The notes under the pieces were generated by a model. It was not told the origin of the DNA. It searched no databases and was given only the letters and a program-made list of their open reading frames with translations. A stretch of 64,000 nt of DNA from Bordetella pseudohinzii (GTDB lineage: Bacteria > Pseudomonadota > Gammaproteobacteria > Burkholderiales > Burkholderiaceae_B): contig NZ_JHEP02000001.1 in assembly GCF_000657795.2 (NCBI RefSeq), forward strand, positions 434,001 through 498,000, written 5' to 3'. Both the position numbers and the translations under genes were made by a program. This document shows positions 1 to 9,035 of this stretch, one piece after another (position 1 is the first letter of the stretch; every line of letters begins with the position of its first letter).

Positions 1-742
1 CGAGCTGGACAACATCAACCGCGAGCGCCGCGGCATCGAGGCCGAAATGCGCGAGCAGGCCATGGCCGCCATGCAGGCTCCCGACGCCGTCGCCGGCGCC
101 ACGGTCTGCGTCTTCGACCCCTCCTGGCACCAGGGCGTGGTCGGCCTGGTGGCCTCGCGCCTGAAAGAAAAATTCTGGCGCCCCACCCTCGCCTTCGCGC
201 CGGCCGGCGACGATGAAATCCGCGGCTCGGGCCGCTCCATCCCGGACGTCCACCTGCGCGACGCCCTGGACCTGGTGTCCAAGCGCCATCCCGGCCTGAT
301 CCGCAAGTTCGGCGGCCACGCCATGGCCGCCGGCCTGACCCTCGGCCGCGACGGCTTTGAGGCCTTCGCCCCGGCGTTCGACGCCGCCGTGCGCGAGCTC
401 ACCGGCCGCGACCGCTTCGAGCCCCTGATCGAAACCGACGGTTCGCTCGAAACCGGCTACGCCAACGCCGAGGTGGCGGGGCTGCTGCAACAGCAAGTCT
501 GGGGCGCCGGCTTCTCCGCCCCGCTTTTCCTGGACGAATTCACCGTGCGCAACCAGCGCCTGGTGGGCGAAAAACACCTCAAGCTCTCGCTGGAGCGCGG
601 CCACCAGCGCTTTGACGCCATCTGGTTCGGCCATGACGAGAGCCTGCCCGAACGCATCCAGGCCGCCTATCGCCTGGAGCAAAACGTCTGGAACGGGCTG
701 GTGTCGGTGCAATTGGTGATCGAGTACGCCGGCGCGGCCTGA
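1..742 (+). CDS. recJ: RecJ single-stranded-DNA 5'-3' exonuclease, C-terminal part (5' truncated)
   Basis: The reading frame is open from base 2 without a start codon, so the window holds only the last ~246 residues of the protein. RecJ degrades single-stranded DNA 5' to 3' in RecF-pathway recombination and in base-excision and mismatch repair. The visible part begins just before the NRERR motif that follows the DHH catalytic domain. It contains the DHHA1 signature FGGHAMAAGL (residues about 99-108 counted from base 2) and ends with the C-terminal OB-like domain. The catalytic DHH motifs lie outside the window. prfB follows after a 77-bp gap. The family assignment is firm; only the upstream extent is unknown. 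Confidence 0.93.
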   Translation, partial: ELDNINRERRGIEAEMREQAMAAMQAPDAVAGATVCVFDPSWHQGVVGLVASRLKEKFWRPTLAFAPAGDDEIRGSGRSIPDVHLRDALDLVSKRHPGLIRKFGGHAMAAGLTLGRDGFEAFAPAFDAAVRELTGRDRFEPLIETDGSLETGYANAEVAGLLQQQVWGAGFSAPLFLDEFTVRNQRLVGEKHLKLSLERGHQRFDAIWFGHDESLPERIQAAYRLEQNVWNGLVSVQLVIEYAGAA

Positions 743-747
743 AAACA

Positions 748-771
748 GGGCCGGACTCCATTGTCCGGCCC
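748..771 (+). terminator. Hairpin between recJ and prfB
   Basis: A perfect 9-bp inverted repeat (GGGCCGGAC / GTCCGGCCC) with a 6-nt loop begins 6 bases after the recJ stop. No T-run follows, so this is a weak or Rho-assisted terminator, or an mRNA 3'-end stabiliser. Confidence 0.4.
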
Positions 772-819
772 AAGCACGCTAAAATGCCAGGTTTCGCATA
801 AAAGTCACCAGGATCACTC

Positions 820-1924
820 ATGGAAGCCGAACGTCAGAACCAGATCGCCGCCCGCCTTGCCGACTACGCGGAGCGCGAGCAGGCTCTACGGAGGTATCTT
901 TGACTACGATGCCAAAACCGAACGCCTGCAGGTCGTAAACGCCGAACTGGAAGACCCCTCCGTCTGGAACGACCCCAAGCACGCCCAGGACCTGGGCCGT
1001 GAAAAGAAATCGCTCGAAGACGTGGTCCAGACGCTGACCGAACTGGGCCAGGGCGTCGCCGACGCCCGCGAGCTCTTCGAACTGGCCGCCTCGGACGACG
1101 ACGACGCGACGCTGGAATCCATCGAATCCGATGCCGACGGCTTCCAAGAAAAACTGGAAGGCCTGGAATTCCGCCGCATGTTCTCCAACCCGGCCGACCC
1201 GCTGAACTGCTTCCTGGACATCCAGGCCGGCGCCGGCGGCACCGAAGCCCAGGATTGGGCCTCCATGCTGCTGCGCCAGTACCTCAAGTACGCGGAACGC
1301 AAGGGCTTCAAGGCCGAAGTCCTGGAAGAATCCGAAGGCGAAATCGCCGGCATCAAATCGGCCACGATCAAGATCGAGGGCGAATACGCCTTCGGCTATC
1401 TGCGCACCGAAACCGGCGTGCACCGCCTGGTGCGCAAGAGCCCCTTCGACTCTTCGGGCGGCCGCCATACCTCGTTTGCCAGCGTCTTCGTCTACCCCGA
1501 GGTCGACGAATCCTTCGAGGTCGAGGTCAACCCGGCGGATCTGCGCGTCGATACCTACCGCGCCAGCGGCGCGGGCGGCCAGCACATCAACAAGACCGAC
1601 TCGGCGGTGCGCATCACCCACATGCCCACCGGCATCGTGGTGCAATGCCAGAACGACCGCTCGCAGCATCGCAACCGCGCCGAAGCCATGCAGATGCTCA
1701 AGTCCAAGCTGTATGAGCTCGAAATGCGCAAGCGCATGGCCGAACAGCAAAAACTCGAAGACTCCAAGACCGATGTGGGTTGGGGCCACCAGATCCGTTC
1801 CTACGTGCTGGACCAGAGCCGTATCAAGGATCTGCGCACCAACGTCGAGATCTCCAATACCCAGAAAGTCCTGGACGGCGACCTGGATCCCTTCATCCAG
1901 GCCAGCCTGAAGCAAGGCGTTTGA
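820..1924 (+). CDS. prfB: Peptide chain release factor 2 with programmed +1 frameshift
   Basis: RF2 recognises UGA and UAA stop codons and releases the finished peptide. The true start is ATG 820: 27 codons are read in the first frame up to CTT 898-900, then an in-frame TGA at 901-903 is bypassed by a +1 shift, and translation continues from GAC 902 to the stop at 1922-1924. The joined protein is 367 residues, matching the family (E. coli 366). The anticodon-like SPF tripeptide is present in [10 protein letters not shown], and the catalytic GGQ loop sits at about residues 252-254. A naive translation in the second frame alone would start upstream at 761 and give a wrong N-terminus. The gene should be annotated as join(820..900,902..1924). 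Confidence 0.97.
890..904 (+). promoter_or_regulatory. prfB: RF2 autoregulatory frameshift site
   Basis: The site has all the canonical elements: an internal Shine-Dalgarno-like GGAGG at 890-894, a 3-nt spacer TAT, the slippery codon CTT at 898-900, and stop TGA followed by C at 901-904. When RF2 is scarce the ribosome pauses at UGA and slips +1 into the frame of the remaining protein. When RF2 is abundant it terminates its own synthesis. Confidence 0.95.
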
Positions 1925-1929
1925 TTCCC

Positions 1930-1949
1930 CGGGGGGCGCGAGCCCCCCG
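1930..1949 (+). terminator. GC hairpin after prfB
   Basis: A perfect 8-bp GC stem with GCGA loop begins 6 bases after the prfB stop. No U-tract follows, so it is a probable attenuating or 3'-stabilising hairpin rather than a strong intrinsic terminator. The SDR gene starts 27 bp further on. Confidence 0.35.
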
Positions 1950-1976
1950 CCTCGTAGCCCACGGAAACCCGCAATC

Positions 1977-2726
1977 ATGACCGACACGTTTGCCATCCTG
2001 ACCGGCGCCTCGCGCGGACTGGGCGCCGCCCTGGCCCGCGGCCTGCTCAAACCGGGCACCACACTGGTGACCCTGGCGCGCCGCAACGATCCCGAACTGG
2101 CCGCCCTGGCCCGAGAGCGGGGCGTGGCCCTGACGGAAATCCAGGTCGACCTCTCCGACCCGGCCGCCGCCACGCGCGCCGCCCAGGAGCTGGCCATCCC
2201 CCGTGACGCCAAGCGCTACGTGCTCATCAACAACGCCGGCACGGTGCACCCGGTGGCCAACACCAAGGCCCTGGCCGACGCCGCGGCCATCGGCCAGGCC
2301 CTCACGCTCAACGTCACCGCCGTCATGCTGCTGACCGCCCGTTTCCTGCAGGCGGTCGACGGCTTGCAGGCCGAGCGGCGCATCATCAACATCTCCTCGG
2401 GCGCGGGCCGCAATCCCACCGCCGGTTGGGGCGTGTACTGCGCCACCAAGGCGGCCCTGGATATGTACAGCCGCGTCCTGAAGGCTGAACACGGCGCGGC
2501 CGGCGTGCGCGTGGTGTCGCTCGCGCCCGGCATCGTCGATACCGGCATGCAGGCCGATATCCGGGCCAGCGATCCCGCCGCTTTCCCGGGCCTGGCCCGT
2601 TTCCAGGAATTCCATTCCACCGGCAAGCTGGCGGCCCCGGCCGATGTGGCCGCCAACATCCTCGCCTACCTGGATCGCGAAGACTTCGGCCAGACCGAAA
2701 TCGACGATATCCGCAATTACCACTGA
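1977..2726 (+). CDS. Short-chain dehydrogenase/reductase (SDR) family oxidoreductase
   Basis: This 249-residue protein has the classical SDR layout: an N-terminal NAD(P)-binding motif TGASRGLG (about residues 9-16), the NNAG motif (about 83-86), a catalytic Ser in NISSGAG, and the YCATK active-site Tyr-x-x-x-Lys. The Arg after the glycine motif and the basic residues ending the second strand (LARRN) favour NADPH. The layout recalls the sepiapterin/benzil reductase-like subfamily, but the substrate cannot be read from sequence. It lies between prfB and lysS, 6 bp upstream of lysS, so the two are probably co-transcribed. Confidence 0.85.
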   Translation: MTDTFAILTGASRGLGAALARGLLKPGTTLVTLARRNDPELAALARERGVALTEIQVDLSDPAAATRAAQELAIPRDAKRYVLINNAGTVHPVANTKALADAAAIGQALTLNVTAVMLLTARFLQAVDGLQAERRIINISSGAGRNPTAGWGVYCATKAALDMYSRVLKAEHGAAGVRVVSLAPGIVDTGMQADIRASDPAAFPGLARFQEFHSTGKLAAPADVAANILAYLDREDFGQTEIDDIRNYH

Positions 2727-2732
2727 CCCACC

Positions 2733-4247
2733 ATGACTGATCACTCGCCCACCGCCCAGGATGAAAACCGCTTGATCGCCGAGCGGCGCGCCAAGCTGGC
2801 CAAACTGCGCGAAACCGGCGTCGCGTATCCGAACGATTTTGTTCCGGACGCGCAAGCCGCCCGCCTGCACGACAAATATGACGACCAGGAGCCGCAGGCC
2901 CTGCTCGATGCCGCCGTGCAGGTCAAAGTGGCCGGGCGGATGATGCTCAAGCGCGTCATGGGCAAGGCGAGTTTCGCCACCCTGCAAGACGGCAGCGGCC
3001 GCATCCAGATCTACCTGGATCGCGGCACGCTGGGCGAAGAGGTCTATGCCGCCTTCAAGCAATGGGATATCGGCGACATCATCGCCATCGAGGGCTCGGT
3101 CTTCAAGACCAACAAGGGCGAGCTTTCGGTGCACGCCGCCCAGGCCCGCCTGCTGTCGAAGTCGCTGCGCCCCCTGCCCGATAAATTCCATGGCCTGGCC
3201 GACCAGGAATTGCGCTATCGCCAGCGCTATGTCGACCTCATCATGACCGAGGCCACGCGCCGCACCTTCGAGGCGCGCAGCAAGGCCGTGGGCGGCATCC
3301 GCCAGGCCATGCTGGCCGCCGGCTTCCTCGAAGTCGAAACGCCGATGCTGCACCCGATCCCGGGCGGCGCGGCGGCCAAGCCCTTCGTGACGCACCACAA
3401 TGCGCTGGACATGGAAATGTACCTGCGCATCGCGCCCGAGCTCTATCTCAAGCGCCTGATCGTCGGCGGCTTTGACCGCGTCTTCGAGATCAACCGCAAC
3501 TTCCGCAATGAAGGGGTGAGCCCGCGCCACAACCCCGAGTTCACCATGATGGAGTTCTACGCGGCCTATGCGGATTACCGCTGGCTGATGGACTTCACCG
3601 AGTCGCTGATCCGCCAGGCCGCGATCGCCGCCACCGGCAGCGCCGTGCTGACCTACCAAGAGCGCGAACTCGACCTCTCCAAGCCCTTTGACCGCCTGAC
3701 CATCTGCGAGGCCATCCTCAAGTACGCCCCGCAATACACCCAGGCCCAGCTCGATGACGCCGCCTTCGTGCGCGCCGAACTGAAAAAGCTGGGCGCCGAT
3801 GTCGAGCACGCGCCGCTGGCCCGGGCCGGCCTGGGCGCGCTGCAGCTGGCGCTCTTCGAAGAAACGGCCGAGTCCCAGCTCTGGAACCCGACCTACATCA
3901 TCGACTACCCGGTCGAGGTCTCGCCGCTGGCCCGGGCTTCCGACAGCCGCGCCGGCATCACCGAGCGCTTCGAGCTCTTCATCACCGGCCGCGAAATCGC
4001 CAATGGCTTCTCCGAGCTCAATGATCCCGAAGACCAGGCCGAGCGCTTCCGCGCCCAGGTCGAGGCCAAGGACGCGGGCGACGAAGAAGCCATGTATTAC
4101 GACGCCGACTACATCCGCGCGCTCGAATACGGTATGCCGCCGACCGGCGGCTGCGGCATCGGCATCGACCGCCTGGTCATGCTGCTGACCGACAGCCCCA
4201 GCATCCGCGACGTGATCCTGTTCCCGCACCTGCGGCGCGAAGACTGA
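2733..4247 (+). CDS. lysS: Lysyl-tRNA synthetase, class II
   Basis: LysRS charges tRNA-Lys with lysine in the cytoplasm. The 504-residue protein is the usual length. It has an N-terminal OB-fold anticodon-binding domain ([17 protein letters not shown], about residues 68-85) followed by the class II catalytic core. Motif 2 is seen as [14 protein letters not shown] and motif 3 as [13 protein letters not shown] near the C-terminus. ATG 2733 is preceded by a 6-bp gap from the SDR stop. A small membrane-protein gene starts 13 bp after the stop. Confidence 0.97.
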   Translation: MTDHSPTAQDENRLIAERRAKLAKLRETGVAYPNDFVPDAQAARLHDKYDDQEPQALLDAAVQVKVAGRMMLKRVMGKASFATLQDGSGRIQIYLDRGTLGEEVYAAFKQWDIGDIIAIEGSVFKTNKGELSVHAAQARLLSKSLRPLPDKFHGLADQELRYRQRYVDLIMTEATRRTFEARSKAVGGIRQAMLAAGFLEVETPMLHPIPGGAAAKPFVTHHNALDMEMYLRIAPELYLKRLIVGGFDRVFEINRNFRNEGVSPRHNPEFTMMEFYAAYADYRWLMDFTESLIRQAAIAATGSAVLTYQERELDLSKPFDRLTICEAILKYAPQYTQAQLDDAAFVRAELKKLGADVEHAPLARAGLGALQLALFEETAESQLWNPTYIIDYPVEVSPLARASDSRAGITERFELFITGREIANGFSELNDPEDQAERFRAQVEAKDAGDEEAMYYDADYIRALEYGMPPTGGCGIGIDRLVMLLTDSPSIRDVILFPHLRRED

Positions 4248-4259
4248 GGCCGCGCCACG

Positions 4260-4547
4260 ATGCTTGCCAAGGCGCTCTTGCTTGCAGGCCTCGTGGTGCT
4301 CGGGCTGTATGTCCTGCTGCCGCGCCGCCGCGCCCCGAGGGGGCCGGCCCGGCGCGGCTTTCTTTTTTGCTGCGGCGCCTGCGCCGTCCTGCTGGCCAGC
4401 GCCGTGCTCGCCTGCCTGCTCTGGATGAGCCGCGCCAGCCTGGCGGGCGCCGACGGCAAGCTGGATTTCCTGCTGCCCTTGGCCATGGCGCAGCTGATCC
4501 TGGCCCTGGCCTGCGGCCTGCTGGCCTACCAGCGCCGGCCGCGCTGA
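4260..4547 (+). CDS. Small hypothetical membrane protein
   Basis: A 95-residue protein with three likely membrane segments: residues 3-20 (ALLLAGLVVLGLYVLL), about 33-56 (a Cys/Ala/Leu-rich stretch) and about 70-90. A basic loop RRRAPRGPARR lies between the first two. It starts 13 bp after lysS and is probably the last gene of that transcription unit. It is convergent with the tetR gene, whose stop lies 7 bp away. No family is recognised. Coding status rests on position and the clean hydrophobic pattern. Confidence 0.6.
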   Translation: MLAKALLLAGLVVLGLYVLLPRRRAPRGPARRGFLFCCGACAVLLASAVLACLLWMSRASLAGADGKLDFLLPLAMAQLILALACGLLAYQRRPR

Positions 4548-4554
4548 ACTCCGA

Positions 4555-5172
4555 TCAGGCCGGCGGCGGCCAGTCGCCAGCCTGCGCCAGCTCCGGCAAG
4601 GCCGCCTGCAGCATGGCCTGCACGAACTGCGCCGGCGACAGCCGGCCCCGGGGCCGGTACCACTGCACCGTCAGGTTAAGCCCGCCCAGCAGATAGCGTT
4701 TGATCACGCGCGCATCGCCGCGCAGCACGCCCGCCCCCACGGCCTGCTCGACCACGCGCTGCCACATGGACTCGTAGCGGTCGCTCAGGGCCTTGACGCC
4801 GGCCCGCGCCTGCGGCGACAGGCTGCGCCAGTCATAGACCAGGGCATGCATGGCGTCGCCGCCGGCGCCGGCCAGCATGCTCCACAGATGCACGCGGAAC
4901 AAGGCCGCCAGGCGGTCGCCCGGCGCCTCGTAGCGGCGCAGGGCCTGGCCGCCCTGCTCCAGCACCTCCTCGATGCCGCGCGACATCACCTCCAGCAGGA
5001 TTTCCTCCTTGCTGCGGAAGTGATGAAACAGGCTGCCGGACTGCAAGCCCACGGCGCTGGCCAGCTCGCGCACGGTGGTGCGCTCATACCCATGCTGGCG
5101 GAACAGGCGTCCCGCCGTCTGGATCACCGCCTCGCGCCGCACCTCGCCCGCGCCCTGCGCCGTGGTTTTCAT
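4555..5172 (-). CDS. TetR/AcrR family transcriptional regulator
   Basis: A 205-residue protein with an N-terminal helix-turn-helix of the TetR type (about residues 14-60: AGRLFRQHGYERTTVRELA then GLQSGSLFHHFRSKEEIL) and a helical ligand-binding C-terminus. Its ATG overlaps the acyl-CoA ligase stop by 4 bases (ATGA), so it is translationally coupled as the last gene of the liv/ligase operon. TetR regulators in such operons usually respond to acyl-CoA esters and repress their own operon. That this one binds the palindrome at 11886-11903 is inference. Confidence 0.88.
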   Translation of the reverse strand: MKTTAQGAGEVRREAVIQTAGRLFRQHGYERTTVRELASAVGLQSGSLFHHFRSKEEILLEVMSRGIEEVLEQGGQALRRYEAPGDRLAALFRVHLWSMLAGAGGDAMHALVYDWRSLSPQARAGVKALSDRYESMWQRVVEQAVGAGVLRGDARVIKRYLLGGLNLTVQWYRPRGRLSPAQFVQAMLQAALPELAQAGDWPPPA

Positions 5173-7001
5173 GCCGTCTCCCGGTACAGGGCCTCGATCT
5201 CGGCCGCATAGGCCTGGTGGATGCTGGCGCGGCGCACCTTCATGGTGGCGGTGACTTCGCCGTCATCGTGATCCAGCTCCTTGACCAGCAGATGAAAGCG
5301 CTTGATCCGGGCCACCTGGGCCAGGTCTTTGTTGGCATGGTCCACGGCCTGCTGCACCAGGTCGCGCACGCGCGGGTGTTCAGCCAGGGAACGGAAATGC
5401 GTGTACGCAATGCCGTTGATCTCGGCCCACTTGGCCACCGTGTCGAACTCGATCTGGATCAGCGCGCTCACGAAGCGCCGGCCGTCGCCGATGGCCACGC
5501 ACTCCTTGACATAGGGGCTGCCCTTGACCGCGGCCTCGATCTCGGTGGGCGTGAGATTCTTGCCGCCGGCGGTGATCATGATGTCCTTGAGACGATCCAC
5601 GATGCGCACCTGGCCATCCTCCACCGCGACCACGTCGCCGGTATGCAGCCAGCCGTCGCGCACCGCCTGCGCCGTGGCCTCCTCGTTACGGTAGTAGCCG
5701 CCGAAGACCATGCCGCCCTGCAACAGCAGCTCGCCCTGTTCGCCCACGCGATAGCGCACGCCCAATATGGGTTCGCCCACCGTCCCCACCCGCACGGCCT
5801 GGCGGCGCTGGCCAAACACCATGCCGGTGGACTCGGTCAGGCCGTAGACCTCGACCAGGGGCAGGCCCAGGCTGCGGAAATAGCGCAGCACCTCCTGCGG
5901 AATCGGCGCCGCGCCGGTCAGGGCCACCCGCACCCGCCGCAGGCCGATGAAGTTCTGCAAGGCGCGCAGGATCAGCCAGTAATAAAACCCATAGGTCAGC
6001 CGCTCGCGCCAATTGCGCTGGCTGCGGTCTTTGTGCAAAAACGCCCCGCAAGCCGACAGGCAGCGCCGGTACAAGGCCTGCCGCAGGCGTCCGGACTCCT
6101 GCATCTTGATCGAAATCGCCGCGTGCAGCTTCTCCCAGATGCGCGGCACGCCCAGGAAGACGCTGGGCGCCACCTCGCGCAAATCCTCCTGCACCGTGCG
6201 GATGGATTCGCCGAAATTGACCTGCGCCCCCAGATAGACCGGCACAAAGGCCGACAACATCTGTTCGGCCACATGGCATAGCGGCAGATAGGATAGATGC
6301 ACGCTGCCGCCGTCCATCTCCAGCCTGTCGGCGATGCCCGGCGCCACCGCCCGCATATTGGCATAGCGGATCATGGCGCCCTTGGGCTTGCCCGTGGAGC
6401 CGGAGGTATAGATCATCAGGCCGACCTCGTCCAGGCGCTGGGCGTCCAGCCGCGCCTGGACCTCGCGTCGCGCCACATCGCCGGCCGCCGCGCCGCGGGC
6501 GATCAGGTCCTGGAACGGCAGGATGAACCGCCGCAGCTCGGGCGGATAATTGCGCAAACCCTTGGTTTCGATCATGACAATGCCGCGCAGGCCGGGCAGC
6601 CGCTCCTTCACCGCCAGCACCTTGTCGGTCTGCTCCTGGTCTTCGCAGATGGCCAGATCCACGCCGGCATGCTCCAGCACATAGCCCATCTCGCTGGCCG
6701 GGCTGGTCGGATAGACGCCCACGCACACCGCGCCCAGCACGCCGGCGCCCATCTGCGCCAGCAGCCACTCCTGGCGGTTTTCGGACACGATGGCCACATG
6801 CGCCCCCGGGCCCAGGCCCAGGCTTCGCAGCCCCAGGGCGAGATCCAGGCTGCGTTGCCAATAGCCCTCCCAGTCCAGCGCGCGCCAGATGCCGAACTCC
6901 TTCTGGCGCAAGGCCACTTTGCGCGGCTGGCGTTCGGCCTGCCGGCGCAGCATCTGCGGCAATGTCAGTTCCGGCCATTGCGCCGGGTCCAGCCCGTCCA
7001 T
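5169..7001 (-). CDS. AMP-forming acyl-CoA ligase (long-chain fatty acid-CoA ligase family)
   Basis: A 610-residue ANL-superfamily enzyme that activates a carboxylic acid with ATP to acyl-AMP and then to acyl-CoA. Visible motifs are the P-loop-like YTSGSTGKPKGAM (about residues 209-221), the YGLTEST motif, HTGDVV, and the C-terminal hinge DRLKDIMITAGGKNLTP. The large insert and length match the long-chain/FAA-type group rather than acetyl-CoA synthetases. It lies 8 bp after the livF-like gene and overlaps tetR by 4 bases. Its place inside an ABC importer operon suggests it traps the imported acid as a CoA ester. The substrate could be a fatty or an aromatic acid. Confidence 0.9.
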   Translation of the reverse strand: MDGLDPAQWPELTLPQMLRRQAERQPRKVALRQKEFGIWRALDWEGYWQRSLDLALGLRSLGLGPGAHVAIVSENRQEWLLAQMGAGVLGAVCVGVYPTSPASEMGYVLEHAGVDLAICEDQEQTDKVLAVKERLPGLRGIVMIETKGLRNYPPELRRFILPFQDLIARGAAAGDVARREVQARLDAQRLDEVGLMIYTSGSTGKPKGAMIRYANMRAVAPGIADRLEMDGGSVHLSYLPLCHVAEQMLSAFVPVYLGAQVNFGESIRTVQEDLREVAPSVFLGVPRIWEKLHAAISIKMQESGRLRQALYRRCLSACGAFLHKDRSQRNWRERLTYGFYYWLILRALQNFIGLRRVRVALTGAAPIPQEVLRYFRSLGLPLVEVYGLTESTGMVFGQRRQAVRVGTVGEPILGVRYRVGEQGELLLQGGMVFGGYYRNEEATAQAVRDGWLHTGDVVAVEDGQVRIVDRLKDIMITAGGKNLTPTEIEAAVKGSPYVKECVAIGDGRRFVSALIQIEFDTVAKWAEINGIAYTHFRSLAEHPRVRDLVQQAVDHANKDLAQVARIKRFHLLVKELDHDDGEVTATMKVRRASIHQAYAAEIEALYRETA

Positions 7002-7009
7002 GGCGTCTC

Positions 7010-7819
7010 CTATGAAAGCCAGCGCTTGCGCCGCTTGTAATGCTTGAGTTCGCGGAAACCGCGCAGCTCGCCGCCGCCGCCCACGCCCAGATAGAACTCG
7101 CGCACATCCGCGTCGGCGGCCAGCCGCTCGGCCGTGCCGTCGATGACGATCTTGCCCGTCTCCATGATGTAGCCATAGTGGGACACGGCCAGCGCCACCG
7201 AGGCATTCTGCTCCACCAGCAGCATGGACACGCCTTGCTCGGCATTGATGCGCGAGATGATGGCGAAAATATCCTCCACCAGCATGGGCGACAGGCCCAG
7301 CGAGGGCTCGTCCAGCAGCATCAGGGCGGGCCGCGCGATCAGGGCGCGCCCGATGGCCAGCATCTGCTGTTCGCCGCCCGACAGATAGCCGGCCAGGCCG
7401 CGCCTGCGCTCATACAGCCGCGGGAAATAGCCATAGACCAGGTCAAAATCGGGCTTGCCCTGGACCGGGCGGCCGGTCAGCGCATAGGTCGCGGCCACCA
7501 GGTTTTCCTCCACGGTCAGGTCCTCGAAGACGCGCCGCCCTTCCATCACATGCGCCAGGCCTCGGCGCACCAGGTCCTGGGGCGCGACGCCCCGGGTATC
7601 GCCGCCCTGGAACTGGACCGCGCCGCCCACCAGGGCGCCGTCTTCCAGCGCCAGCAGGCCGGAGATGGCCTTGAGCGCGGTGGACTTGCCCGCGCCATTG
7701 CTGCCCAGCAGCGCCACGATGCTGCCCCGCGGCACCGACAGCGACAGCCCGCGCAAGACCTGCACGGCCTTGTTGTAGACCACCTCGATATTGCGCAACT
7801 CCAGCACCGGGGCCGTCAT
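7010..7819 (-). CDS. livF: ABC transporter ATP-binding protein, LivF type
   Basis: A 269-residue ATPase of the hydrophobic-amino-acid-uptake family. It has the Walker A motif GSNGAGKST (about residues 39-47), the signature YLSGGEQQMLAIGRAL and Walker B LMLLDEPSLGLSP. LivF pairs with LivG on the cytoplasmic face of LivH/LivM. The C-terminus carries a basic tail (HYKRRKRW) beyond the usual ~235-residue length. It follows the substrate-binding-protein gene by 7 bp. Confidence 0.92.
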   Translation of the reverse strand: MTAPVLELRNIEVVYNKAVQVLRGLSLSVPRGSIVALLGSNGAGKSTALKAISGLLALEDGALVGGAVQFQGGDTRGVAPQDLVRRGLAHVMEGRRVFEDLTVEENLVAATYALTGRPVQGKPDFDLVYGYFPRLYERRRGLAGYLSGGEQQMLAIGRALIARPALMLLDEPSLGLSPMLVEDIFAIISRINAEQGVSMLLVEQNASVALAVSHYGYIMETGKIVIDGTAERLAADADVREFYLGVGGGGELRGFRELKHYKRRKRWLS

Positions 7820-7826
7820 GCAGGCC

Positions 7827-8996
7827 TCACTTGAGCACGATCCAATCCGAGGCCGGCAGCATCTTCTTCTGCTTGAAGTCAGCCTGGTAGATGCGCCCCA
7901 CCGGTATGGAATTGCCCTTGATGGTGATGGGCACGCCGATCAGGCCGCCCGTGTCGAAGTCCTTGATGCCGTCCAGAGCGGCTTTCATATTGGCCGCCGT
8001 AAGCGGCTTGCCCTCGGCCAGCGTGCGGCGCGCGGTCTCCGCGAACAGCATGCCCGCCAGATAGCCCTGCATATAGCCGGTGCTCTGGTATTCAGGCCGC
8101 ATGGCCCGTATGGCCTTGAGCGCGGGCGCATCGGCCGCGTCATCGTAGTAATAGCGATAGGGCATGACGCCCATGAAACCATCGCCATCCTCGCCCATCT
8201 GCATCACCGTGGAATTGTCCATGGTCCAGAAGGTGCCCATGTAGCGGGTCTTGAGCCCCATGCGCTTGCCCTGGCTGACGAACTCCGGGATGGGCGCCAG
8301 CACATAGCCATGGAAGATGGTGAAGTCCGGGTCGGCGCGCCGCAGCTTGATGACCTCGGTCGAGACGTCCACGCTGCCCGGCGGCGTCATGATCTCGGTG
8401 GCGACCTTCAAGCCCAGCTTCTCGGCCACGCCGCGCGAACTGGCGATGGGATCGCGGCCGAACTCGGTATCGGAGTAGACAAAAGCCACCTTGGCGCCGG
8501 GCTTTTCCTTGGCGATATAGCGCAGCAGAATGCCGAACATCTCGGTGTAGTCCGGTCCCAGCATGAACTGGTTGGGATACTTGGCCGGGTCGTTCAGCTC
8601 GGTGGCGAAAGACGCGCCTGTCATGATCATGGTGCCGGCGCGGTTCAGCTCGGCATTGATGGTCTTGGAAAAACCCGTCGAGTCGCCGTAATAGAAATTG
8701 ACCTTGTTCTGGCTGGTGATCTTCTTGAAGGCCGCCACCGAGGCATCCACCTTGTAGGCGGTGTCCTCGGGCACATAGACCAGCTTGCGCCCCTGTATGC
8801 CGCCCTTCTCGTTGACCATCTTCACATAATCGCCCAGGCCGGCGTGGATGCCCTGCCCGGCAAAGGCGAACACGCCGCTCAGGGGAATGGAACCCCCGAT
8901 CACGATATCATCGGCCGCCTGGGCCGAAGCCATACCTGCCAACATGGCCACGGGCGCCAGCAACCGGGCCCATCCACCGCTACGGAACAGCTTCAT
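7827..8996 (-). CDS. Periplasmic substrate-binding protein of a branched-chain-type ABC transporter
   Basis: A 389-residue protein with a clear signal peptide (about residues 1-27, ending ASAQA before ADDIVIG) and the Peripla_BP_6 fold typical of LivK-type receptors (IGGSIPLSGVFAFAGQG near the mature N-terminus). It captures the substrate in the periplasm and delivers it to LivHM. The ligand cannot be predicted. Proteins of this kind next to an acyl-CoA ligase often bind organic acids or aromatic compounds rather than leucine. It sits 39 bp after livM and 7 bp before livF. Confidence 0.9.
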   Translation of the reverse strand: MKLFRSGGWARLLAPVAMLAGMASAQAADDIVIGGSIPLSGVFAFAGQGIHAGLGDYVKMVNEKGGIQGRKLVYVPEDTAYKVDASVAAFKKITSQNKVNFYYGDSTGFSKTINAELNRAGTMIMTGASFATELNDPAKYPNQFMLGPDYTEMFGILLRYIAKEKPGAKVAFVYSDTEFGRDPIASSRGVAEKLGLKVATEIMTPPGSVDVSTEVIKLRRADPDFTIFHGYVLAPIPEFVSQGKRMGLKTRYMGTFWTMDNSTVMQMGEDGDGFMGVMPYRYYYDDAADAPALKAIRAMRPEYQSTGYMQGYLAGMLFAETARRTLAEGKPLTAANMKAALDGIKDFDTGGLIGVPITIKGNSIPVGRIYQADFKQKKMLPASDWIVLK

Positions 8997-9035
8997 GGTT
9001 TGTCTCCTGCTGGTTATTGCCTGTCGCCGTCGCGA

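Noticed and set aside
1893-4229. 778-codon open frame antisense to lysS and the SDR gene
   Set aside because: Composition is typical of a GC-rich shadow frame (Gly, Ala, His, Gln-rich), and it spans two well-supported genes and their junction.
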